DNA of 64,000 nucleotides from Tridacna crocea (Eukaryota; Mollusca; Bivalvia; Cardiida; Cardiidae): assembly GCA_943736015.1 (NCBI GenBank), contig OX031063.1, positions 34,812,172-34,876,171 on the forward strand. The letters are read 5' to 3'. The notes under the pieces are model-generated. The model did not search any database, was not told the origin of the DNA, and worked only from the letters and a program-made list of their open reading frames with translations. The position numbers and the translations under genes are program-made. This document shows, piece after piece, positions 37,280-49,200 of this stretch. Each line of letters opens with the position of its first letter. The stretch's first letter is position 1.

Positions 37280-40200
37280 GTTAACATAACTTAAGACCAT
37301 TTCGTTTTGCTAAGGTACATTGTAAATTGAATGGAGTCATACCACCTCTTAATTTCACACCTGAAATGAATAAGTATTCAAAGTTAATTCAAATGAGCCA
37401 TTTCGTGTCATTTAGAGGTCGACAAGTCAAACCTTTTCGGCACGGATGGATGGGCGTCAAAATAACTAGTGAAAACGTTTTCCCACGGATCTGCCATTGT
37501 GTAATAAATACATAATGTGCAGTATCCATTTTCCTCTTCAATTAACTACAAAATTTTGCTCTAAATCTGTCCTTATTTAGAGTATTTGTAGATGGCAATT
37601 TAAAGGTGGCTCATATTGAAAACAGAAGCAATGCTCTGTGAAAAGAGGGTTTATTTCATCTACGAAAAGTATCGACTCAGATCAACCTGGGCTGAAACTT
37701 ATCGCTATTGGTCAATTTTGTATACGTCAAAGGATTACTATTCCTAATAATTCTGTAAGACAAATGATCATGTGATGACTATCTTGATTTATTTCATGCT
37801 TTCCAGTAGGATATCGAGAAAAAGCAGTGAAAATATTTTTCGATCTTACACTGGTACCACCAGTGAAAATACCCGATTTTCACGTTCTTGTTGCCTAGGT
37901 AAATTGCGCGTGCCTAACAACCAGATGGGAAATATGACGTCATATACATGTACCTTACATTTCTCGCGCTTAACGTAACGTTGCTATGCGGGAGGGGTTC
38001 GCCACGGGGAATAAGGGAAAAGAACTGTACCGAATTTTGATAAAGCTCCTCCCAGAAAGGGTAAAAAACATGCAATAAATAGAATATTTGTTTTTTCGGT
38101 GAAAGATCGAAATTTATTTCATCTCGTGAACACCATCGGTAAAATTTTCACTCGTGGCTGCGCCACTCGTGAAAATATTACCGATGATGTCTACTCGATG
38201 AAATAAATTTCGATCTTTCACCGAAAAAGACAAATATCCTCTATATCATGGATAAGGAGATCCATAAAGCCCCCTTTTCACCAGTGCATGCTCTCATATA
38301 TCTTTTGTATTCGCAGTTCAAAACAATGTTTATAATTTTAGTATATACCTAGCAGTGAAATCCTGGAATTTCCCAGTGTAATAAACTTTGATATCATCAC
38401 TAGTGACGTTATCAACTTTCACTTCCTGACCTCATTTGGGAGCTACCCTTTTTTTCGACTACATTTTTTTCGACTTTCAAACGCAAAATTACAAATAATG
38501 ATGTTAATAAGGTATACAATATATAGGATAATCAACTGGTTATTTTTGATATGAAAAATATCTCACTCGGACGCGTCGTAAGGCGTTAAAAAAACTCGTG
38601 CTGCGCACTCGTTTTTTCAACGCCTGACAACGCATCCTCGTGAGATATTTTTCATATCAAAAACAACCAGTTGATTATCCTCTATATACTGCAAAGAGAT
38701 TTCTCGTGATCTGATTGGATAATATGCCCGGAACATTTATATCACGTACACTGGCAAAAATTAACGTAAAAGCAGTTTCCCTTTCGGGAGCCCCGTATAC
38801 ATGACTACTCTATCAACACAACATAAAAAATGGCGGCATCGATCAAGATTAAAATAATGATTATACGCCAAACTACACCTTTTAGAACGTATTACTAAGA
38901 TTTCAGTGACGTCAGTTTCCAGTGACGTCAGTTTTCATTGAATTGAGGCACTGTGAAGGGATTTTTCTAGTTCGTCAGCATACTCAACATTTTAAGTAAA
39001 AAAAAAAACGGGTAAAATTCGCTCAACGCATTGGTTGGAATAGTAAAACTTTGAAGTATAATAATAATGTTGATTACCCGAAGTTTATTATCATGGCATA
39101 TTTCACGAGATACGAGATAGACAACATAATGATTTTAGAAAGCTTTGGCGATAAATTAAAGTTCCTGGAAATTTTATCGAGATGGTGAAACGTTCCCTGA
39201 AATGATATTAAGATAAGCTTAACATTTTAACTCAAAATTTCTCGATCTAGCATGAAAGTGACATTTAAGATATAATCGTAGTGAAAGTTCCATCAGTTTC
39301 TCGACATCTATAAATAGAAAATCAATCATTTGGATGATCTCCGTAGTTTTTGACTTTACAAGATTGCAGTAAGTAATGTTTCGAATCATTAACAATTGTA
39401 GCTTAACTAATAAATTCTGACAATACTTGAAAGAAGTCTGTAAGATCACAAAGATGACTCGAAATTCCTCCTACGAATAACTTCAAAATCATTCAGGGAA
39501 AAGTAAAGCCCATAAGATTGTAGACGATGTTCCGAAACTGCAACTTTTTTTATAAATACTGTGGATGCCATTTATGGGTAAGAAAGCGAAATAATTGTGA
39601 TATTAGAATAGTTGCATTTATTTTTATCGTGAAGATTTTTACTATCTAGATAATATTACCATAAAATTTTGTTTTATCACCATAGTTCTCATAAATTATC
39701 GCAAAAGCTCTCTAGTATCTCGCGGCAAAAATACGCCACCATAGTTTACTAGATTTTTGTGTCTTTCAGCGTTTTCTGCAGTTTATGTATAATCCACGCC
39801 CTGGCAAAATGGCTCTCAATTCATCTCGTCAAAAAAGCCATCACATAATCATAGCCCAATAAAATCCATTATGTGTAACAATCAACTAATCATGAGGTAC
39901 ATTGGTCCTTTGACACGCATAAAATTTCGAATAAATAAAATCGACTCAGGTCAGCCTTAACGGACCGGGCTGGCTCACACAGTTCAATACTTTTTACTGA
40001 CACATAAATCCACCTTTTGGAAAAGAAATTTGTAATAATTTGCAAAACAGAAAACTGCATAAAAGCGGAAAGTGTCGTTTCGGATCAGCCTGCGCGGACA
40101 GGGCAGGTTGATCAGAGACTACTCTTTACGCAAATGTTGGAATGCCCCCTTTCGCATTTTGCAAGCCATTCAGCTGTGCTTTTTCTCCTTTCCATTTCTG

Positions 40201-43200
40201 AAGGATTTTATTTGTTAATTGGTTGTATTGCATTGCTTATGTTATTGTACCTCTGTAGAATAAAATATGTCTGAGCTAAAGCGACAGTTTCACAGGGTAT
40301 GGCTCATATATATGTTTAACCAGGTTTTAATTACATTTTGCACCTGCATTAACCCTTTCCCAAACAACAAACTCTTGGACTACACCAAATTGAAAGCATT
40401 TGCAGACGACAATTCAACTCTTGCTGAAAAGATGATTTCTGCCTATGATAGGGTAGAAAACATTGTGGGAAAAGGAGAAAATGCTGGTTACCAGCATTTT
40501 CTCCTTTTCTCACAATGTTTTCAAAAGGCTACTATTCCAGACCCGTAAAAGCCAGGGATTGTTTGGGAAAGGGTTACACCACTTGCCACAAATACCTGTA
40601 CATGCACTTCATACGTGAAATATAAGATCGAATAACGTTTAACAAAAACTATGAAATTTATACCACAAAATGGAGGACACAATGTCAAATGCTATATAAT
40701 AAACTATGAAATTTCAATAAGCTGAGGCCTCATTTCTAGACTTATATAATGTTATAATTTATACTGTCTTCTTAAACATGAAACTTTTTAAGCCCTATGC
40801 AATCAGCACTATGACAGTAATCTTAGAACTTCGACAGATTGAAACATTTTTAAAAAATTTGTCCAACTGTTGTAATATTTTCCCTGTTCTTTTGCAATCT
40901 ACATGAACTTTTTAAGCCCTATGGAGTAAGCACTATGAAAGTAATCTTAGAACTTCGACAGATTGAAACATTTTTAAAAGAGAGAAATTTGTCCAACTGC
41001 TGTAATATTTTCCCTGTTCTTTTGCCATCTAAGCATGAACAAACTTCACAACCAACTTTTTTCTCAAATCCTAAATTCCATTTTTGAAACCAAAGTGCAG
41101 GTTTTCCCCAAGATTGGTTCCTCCCCTAATACCGTGAGAGTGTATAGGACCGGTCTAGATTTAGAATAATGGGAGATCACTCTTGCTTACTGTACACAGG
41201 GGAGGTTACTCTTGTTTATTGTGGCCTCTTACCTGGATCAGATAGCATATCGCACTAAGGACAACCGGTATCTAGGGAGGAAATGCTAGTACCAAAATTT
41301 TCTCCTGTTTCCGACTTCTTTTCTTTTTTTCAAAAGCTATCTCTTTCAGGCTGATTAAAATTTGGAATTTTGTAATAAAGAGTCAAGCAATCATTGGTTT
41401 ACAGTTTACTTTGGACATAAAAAGTTCAGACTGAAAGCAGTTTAGGGACAGATAGTGTTTTCCCATTAGAAAACAAGATGGCTAGGATATTTCAAATCAT
41501 GGAATCAATAATGATGGCAGCGAGCAAAAAACGATTGGATACAAGTTGTCCTGGGTACAAAGCGTCCACCTGTTTTCTCTGGTACAAATTGTCCCAGGCA
41601 AATACCCTGATGTGAATTGTCCCATGTTTGGGGTATCAATGAAGAAGCTATCCTCTGTACACATTGTCAAATACAGATTGACTTCATACTAATTACCCGG
41701 ACACGAATTCTCTTGTTACCGGTTTCTAATAACATAAAACTGCGATGCCACGATGGTCCTTTCTGTACCAGTTGGTCTTTACCAAACAATCTCCGGCTTT
41801 CAAGACCTTGCAGAGGAGGACTTTTAAAAAAAAAATCGCGGGAAACAAACATAAATTAGCCATCATCTAGCAAAAGGAGGTTTAATATATATCTTTATTA
41901 TGGTGTGTATGAAACGAGTCATCACATAATTATGGATCCATAAAATGAATTTAGTCTAACAGCCAACCAAATCCAGAGGTTCAGTATGTCTTTGACATGT
42001 AATAATAGCACTCATGTTGTAAAATCGTTTTTTGATTGGTCAGAATCGGGTCATGTGATGAAAAAAACCTGCATGTTATTTTTCGATGAAACGCAATAGC
42101 ACTACTTTCGGTTTTTCCAAATTGTTGTTGGAATCTAATTTTAGATATCATGCAAACTGTTTATGGGCTATATTTAGAGTTCCATCGCTGAATCAGTCAC
42201 ATGCAAAAAGACAGATTTCTTTTTCTGTAAAAAACTTGCTAAAAAGGAAACTAACAAAATAAACCTTGACAAAATGATGCGTGTTTAACTTTATTTGCAC
42301 CCTAAAAAAAATACACTATGCCAACTGTGAATAAAGAGTCTGAATGGTCGACGTCATCAGTTACATCATTCAATACGTCAGCGATCGATTTCTATGAAGC
42401 CAGGGTCACGGAGTTAAATTTAGTACACTGCGTAAACCAAGGGTAACAACCTACGTCACAGAAAGTAATATCGGACCTGCGCATTTTCGTAACTTATGTC
42501 CGCCATATTGAAAAGTAAGCTCGATATGAAGATAGAATGAGGCTAGCTTGGGTGGATACAAACGGACTACAAAGACTCTCATGAATTTATCAAAGACATT
42601 AGATGAATACATTTAATATTCTGATGTTTTAGACAGGAAGCAGATGTCTATATGCTTAAACACTTTGACCAAATATCAAAAAGTGATTGGGTTTTAATAG
42701 TTGGTCGAAGTCTATTCCATTAGTATAAGTAGTTAACAAAAGCTTTGACAAAAAACAAAGTCCCTAGGTATTGTACGCTTTGGAGGTCTAAAGACTTTTT
42801 CAGATCATTTAAAGGAACGACTACAAAAAATAAAAACAGTCTTACCAAACACGCACACTTACTTTATAACAAGGGTCCGATATCACCACCTGTGACGTCA
42901 CACTGACGTACGTTGTGAGGGGTGGTAAACGGAAAAATCACTCTGGCATTTTGATTTGTTTCATGACGGAGTTAAACTTTTTTATTGTGGGGATTAGGTT
43001 AAAAAAATGCTATTGACCAGAAAAAAGTTATCGCGGATTTGATGGAATATATTTAGTGAAAGAACTGATGGAGAAAGGATCGACAGAAGTGAATACACTG
43101 TGTTAAGAATTTTTGAAATGTTGGCGTGATAGGAACGATATCAGAAACAAACTTAGAACTGGGAAACCAAAAATACATATTGAAAAATTAACAGCTGCGA

Positions 43201-46200
43201 CACCGTTTTTTATGTTCTAATATGTGGGTCACAAAACGTTGGCGTCATTCATGTCTCACAAGAAACATAGAATAGACCAAAACTTATATCGGCAACAGAT
43301 AGATAGGCCTACTCATCGAGGACAGATCTGCCGACGGTACGTACGCATATTCTTTACAAATTATCTACGAAAAGGTCACTCGAAAGAACAAATCGTCCGC
43401 TTAGCCTCAAGTTTGTGTAGTTGATTGTATTGTTCATATAGATCTACATAATTGTTTTATTCTTAAATTTTGTTCGATGAATCATCGAAAGTATGATTTC
43501 AAAGCCAGCAAAATGGCCACCTTCGACAAAAAAAAATATTGAAAAGCTAAAAATAGATTGTGTATTCATGCCCGTTCTACCAAGTATCCGCAAAGGAAAT
43601 TAACTCGTATTTACCGTCGTATTTGTCCGTGATTTTTTCTCATTATCATCTTCGAAAAGTGATTTAAGTGAACAGCGAGTGCAATTATAAGGGTTGAGTG
43701 CACATTTTTGTGTTTTCATCGAGATATAAAATGCAATTGCCATATTACATGGCTTAACATAACGCCCTTCGGGCGTTATTTGCCATGTAATAAGGCAATT
43801 GCATTTTATATCTCGATGAAAACACAAAAATGTGCACTCAACCCTATAGTAAATTGGCAATAGCAAAAAATAATAGTTTAGCCTGAGCTGACAGAATTGG
43901 CTGACCTAGATGGTACTTGTTTCAGATATATAAAGCTCCCATTTCACAGGGCATGGATTGTATATGTTTTTTTTTTTTCAAGCGCGTTGGACTTCATACC
44001 AGCTATACATTAGGACTACGCATTTTTTTCTTCTGCACGAAAGGAAATAGAGCAAATCAAGGTAATTCAATACAAAACAATAAAAACTACAAATTGAGCT
44101 ATATTCTGACTGAACCCTTAACAAAACAACCTCGTGCTTAATCGACCCTGAGAAAGAAAGCTTTGAAAAGCATTATAAAAAACGAACAGCGTTTTCTCTT
44201 TTTCCCACATATTTTTTTTAATTCGTTTTACAGAAAAGGGCCGTAGTTTCAGCCACATTTAATTCGACGTCTAAAGTGCTTTCGGTTTCGACAGGATCAA
44301 TACTTTTCTCAATTATTAAAGAGATAAAATAATGATAAAAAAATAAAATGGGAAGTCAACTCTCATTACGTACGTAAGTCACCGTATTGTGGAGTCCGGT
44401 TTTAGCAACTATATAAAACAAATCTGTGTGCTGATCGATAAGGAATGAAGGGTCTCTCAAATCAGACATACATAAAAACAACTTTTGTAGATGACAAGTT
44501 GAGGGTGTCCTTACCACCTTCACAACAAATTCGTTCTCGCTCCGTTCCGTTGCCAAACGGATTTAAACGGTGTTTAGACGGAGTGGACGTATCAGCAACC
44601 ACCCATGATCTGCTTTAGTACTTAATAGACGGGTTAGGACGGGAAGAGTCCTCCAGAACTTGGAGCTTGCCCGAAATTTCTTGCCGTCCATCCCGTCCTG
44701 TAATTAGACGGAGTGACAACGAACTTAAAACGAGATGGACGTACTAGAAACAGAACTGTCGTACTTCGATCCATTAAACACGGTGCAGTCGTGCATCAAT
44801 TTTGGAATGCGTTTGCATGTTAACGACTAAAATCAAACGTCCTATCCCGACCACAGCCCGCTTTACGATTTTGTTGACCGGGTTAAGACTTTCTAAGAAC
44901 AGGTTTAGTGAGACAGGGGTTTCAGGCATCATCAGGCCTAAATTATAGGTTCTACCTCGACCGCAATCCGTTTTCCGATCATGTCAGGACGGGCTAGACC
45001 TTCTAAGATCTGGTTTGGTATGAAGGGGGCTTTCAGTAAAAGGATAAGATGGGGGATAATCCTTTGTTATTCCAGATCTTCTGCCAACATTAGACATGTT
45101 ACTGTAATAAATGGATGATATTTCAACCATACGAATATGTCTTGGTCATTCGTCCTACAACCGTGTTGTACTGTTATATAGGGTGTCGATATTACATGTC
45201 ATGCTCTAGTGTTATGTAACGTTATTTCTTCTAAATAAACCCTCAACTCTTTGACTGCTAAGCGCGACTCATTGACCTTTCGTGGGCAGTGTAGATCTAA
45301 GATCAGACTGCACTGAACGTGCAGTCTGATCTTAGATCTACACTGTCCGATCAAGAGACACTTTTCTAAAAAAAAATAAGTCTAGATTAGCATTATTCGG
45401 ATTTTTACTGAAGGCATGAAAGTTTCGTTTATTTTACTTTGCAGAATAAAGGTTCAAAAGTGTGTTTTGTTAAGGGTTGATATACATACAACCGTCGATG
45501 TTTTTTTAAAAAAAAGAAAAACATCGTAGATCTACCTGCGAATGAAGGGATGAAAAACATGGAACAAATTCTTCTTTGACATAACTTGTTATTGTCATTC
45601 CATTTTTTTTCAAACTGATAATTAACATAATAATTATATTGTTTGCTATTTGCCATTACTTTAAACCCACATATAGGTGGCTTTTGAGATAAGATTTTAT
45701 TAAACGAGTCCAAGGAAATGTAATTAACCGAGCCTTTGGATCCGCCACTCGTGAAAATATTACCGATGGTGTTCACTCGATGAAATAAATTTCGATCTTT
45801 CATCGAAAAAAACAAATATCCTCTATATATTACACTGAAAACACTGATAAAAGAAAAACACAGGCTAGAAAATACTAAGGCATTTGCAGGAGACAAACAA
45901 TACGAGGTTGTTTAAATAATGGAATTTGTCTCTGAAAGGATCGAAACCAGTGTGAGAAAAAAGCAGAAAATGCTGAAATTACCAACATTTTCTACTTTTC
46001 ACACGATGTTTTCAAATGTTTTCGAACGTTTTCTCTATTCTTTATGACTGTTTGATCAGCGATTGTCCGAACTGGAGTTATTGTTTACTTCAGAGAAGGG
46101 ACTGCAATAAGATCTGGTTCAGCTCTAAAATTAATCGAAATCAAACGTTTTTTTCTATTCTTCATGGTCGTTGAATCAGCGATTGTTCGAACTGAAATTA

Positions 46201-49200
46201 TTGTTCATTTCAGAGAAAGGATTGAAATAAGATCTGGTTCAGCTCTAAGATTTGGCCATTACCTTTGCCAACCGAAATCACACACAAAGTTATTACTTTT
46301 CCAAAGCTATAGAAGACTACGTAGTACACAAATATTGAAATACCAACAAGCTTTTGAAACAATTCATAAGATACGGCCTCGTAATATACATGACATATGG
46401 ATATATAAAACGGTCTGAAAAAAGTTCAATAGATATGCCACTTCATGTTATAACAGGATATTAAGCTGAATAGAAACTCTATATAGCACTCATTTTGTCC
46501 TTTCAAAACAAGATAATCTAGAGGTTTTGTGTTGAATTTACAAAGATCATATTTAGCCTTTATTGAAATTCTAAAAAATCTTGATGTTTATGATTTTAAA
46601 TAAATTTTTGGTCGCATTTGACAACTAGATCTGTTGCTTTTTTTGGACATTGTAGATTGCATTCTGACAAGATAAAGCTGCTCAAGAACGAAATAAATTA
46701 AAGTAGATAGTTGAACTAAATGTTTTTTTGGCTAATCATCATCATCATCATCATCATCGTCGTCATCATCATCGCGGTCATCGTCATTGTATGGCCTGCG
46801 ATATGCGAAAAGGCGGGCATTCGAACATTTGCGTAATATGTCGTTTCTGTTTAACCTGCGCAGTCCACGCAGGCTGATTCGAAACCACACTTTCCGTTTT
46901 AATGAAATTTTCTGTTTCGCACAAGTCTACTGTAGGATAAAATCTATTATTATACTGCAAAGAAATTTCTCGTGATCTGATTGGTTAACATGCCGGGAAC
47001 ATAATATCATGTTCCCTGGCAAAAACCAGTTTCCCTTTTGGGTGCCCCGTAAACATCACTACACGTGCAATACATCATCCAAAATGGTGGCGTCGATCGA
47101 TCACCAGACTGCACATTTATTCACCAAACTGCACGTTTGAGTGACGTCAGTTTCCAGTGACGTCAGTTTTCATTGAATTGGGGCACACAGAAGGGAATTA
47201 CTATTTCGTCAGCATACTCGATTCGTGAAATTATAAAACAGGAAAATTTCGCTTAACGCGCTTTGAAAGGGTAAAACTTTGCAGTATAATAAATTCGTTG
47301 TACGGTCAGGTGGCAGGGGACTTGGAAACTTGTTCAGGGCTGTGGTGAATCATGTCGCCACCTCGCCTTCGGCTCGGGGCGACATGATTAACCACAGCCC
47401 TGAACAAGTTTCCAAGTCCCCTGCCACCTGACCGTACAACTAATAATGTAATCGTAAAGTGTCGTTTCGGATTAGCCTGCGCGGACTGCGCAGGCTTATC
47501 CGTGACGACACTTTACGCAAATGTTCCTATACCCCTTTTCGTGTGTTGCAAGTCAATTATAGCAGATACAGTAGTAGTGTTACAGTTCATTAGTATAACG
47601 TATGCATTGTCTACTCGGTGATAGACTGATAATAAACATGGCTACGAGAATGCATTTAATTACCCACATATATGTTACTAAGCACATGTGCACATATTTA
47701 TACACTTGCAAAGCATATGTGTATTCAAGTATAGAAATATATATATGTATACAGAGACTCGTTTATTTCCCCCGCCCCATTGAATGTATGTTTTAATGTT
47801 GTTGTATAGATCTACATATGTATGTATGTATGTATGTATGTATGCATTTATGTATGCATGTATGTATGTATGTATGTATGTATGTATGTAGTTATTCCGA
47901 TAAACGAATTCTGTATTTTTGTCGTAGGTATTTAGTATTTAAAGTATCAGTCTTTAACCCTTTACTACAAATCCCTACCTTTGACGACCCTGAGAAAGAA
48001 AGCCTTCCAAACCTTGTGGGAAAAGAAGAAAATCCTGGTAGCTAGCATTTTCTCTTTTTACCACAACGTTTTCTACCCTTTCCAAATCAATTTACAATTT
48101 TTGATTCACATTGAAATTGTCGTCTGCAAACGCTTTCAATTTGGACAAGTCAAAAATTTTGTCGTTTGGTAAGAAATGATTGTAAATCTGTGGTGTATGC
48201 TGTATATTACAGGTGCTTTTCTCATCCCATACCTAATATGCGTCGTTGTCGGAGGTATTCCCCTGTTTTTCCTGGAAGTTGCTGTTGGACAATTTATGGG
48301 TGTTGCAGGCATCAATGCATGGAACATCTGTCCTTTCTTTAGAGGTATGTTGGAGATAGTTTATTTAACTTTCTGTTGGCTCAAATTATATTGAATGATA
48401 GTACAGCTTCTGACTTTGCAATCTCTGTAATATTGTCAGAAGCTTAGATAGTCCAGACCTCACACAAACAACGATTGCAGCAACAAAGTTTTTTGTTATG
48501 TTAATGAATCCTTCAGAGCCATAGGCTTTTGTCCAAGACGTAAATCAAGATCAGACTACACAGAATATGAAATCTGATCTTTGATCTATACTATCCATGT
48601 ATTTAGTCAAACCTATAAGATAAGAATCGTTCTGAGTTTTAAAACATTGAAATTCCAGTCGCCGAAAGCGGCTGAAAGATTTATTGAAGCAATCTTGCTA
48701 CTAGTGCGCGGGAACTACTGTAGTCGCCGTCAAATTGAAGAATAAGAGGATGTAATCGATCGGTATTTTTCACGGTTCGTAACTATGTAATATCGAACAA
48801 TATTTCACCTATCGGAAAGCATAACTAATTTGTTTTATATACTGACCTGAACGTAATTTATAAAATTATTGCGATATTTAGGTTTTTTGGCCACCAAAGT
48901 TGTTTATTTCCTTCAAGTTGCACTCTAACGGTTAAATGACCTGAAATATATGTAGACTGCCTCGTCGTATGCTCGCTGTACTTACGCTTACGCGAACAAT
49001 ATCAACTACAGAGAACAGAAGGCACTTATTATTATCATGAATTAACTGACTATTTTATTCAGTTTGTTCAAATAAGTCGTCATACAGCGGTTTTGAAAGG
49101 GCATTCCAGTCTTTTTCGGCGTCTGGACGTGTGTACTCCAACAACAGCCATCTTTGATGATGACGTCATGTATTCGCAGTAAATGAGAAAACTTGTGAAT

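Larger units (their letters stand above)
46793..47553 (+). repeat. Family C copy 6, split by D and E insertions
   Basis: Left part 46793-46946 (GGCCTGCGATATGCGAAAAG, first hairpin, linker) and right part 47441-47553 (TCGTAAAGTGTCGTTTCGGA, second hairpin GCCTGCGCGGACTGCGCAGG, end GTGTTGCAAGTCA) would be contiguous. The 494 bp between are family D plus family E. Confidence 0.9.
19681..48212 (+). other. Intron 1 of gene 2 (28.5 kb)
   Basis: Separates the TM1 exon from the TM2 exon. No coding exon in either strand was recognised inside it. Blocks without an assigned repeat (20640-21190, 24030-25130, 26880-27300, 33720-34060, 41400-43680, 44320-45280, 46250-46730) are AT-rich with scattered microsatellites. 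Confidence 0.85.

Noticed and set aside
45429-45896. A 155-residue minus-strand open frame, the longest in the window
   Set aside because: It overlaps a family G half-copy and a MITE-A relic, shows no recognisable domain, and has no splice or codon-use support.
46164-46418. An 84-residue plus-strand open frame
   Set aside because: It begins in the 118-bp tandem duplication and matches nothing recognisable.
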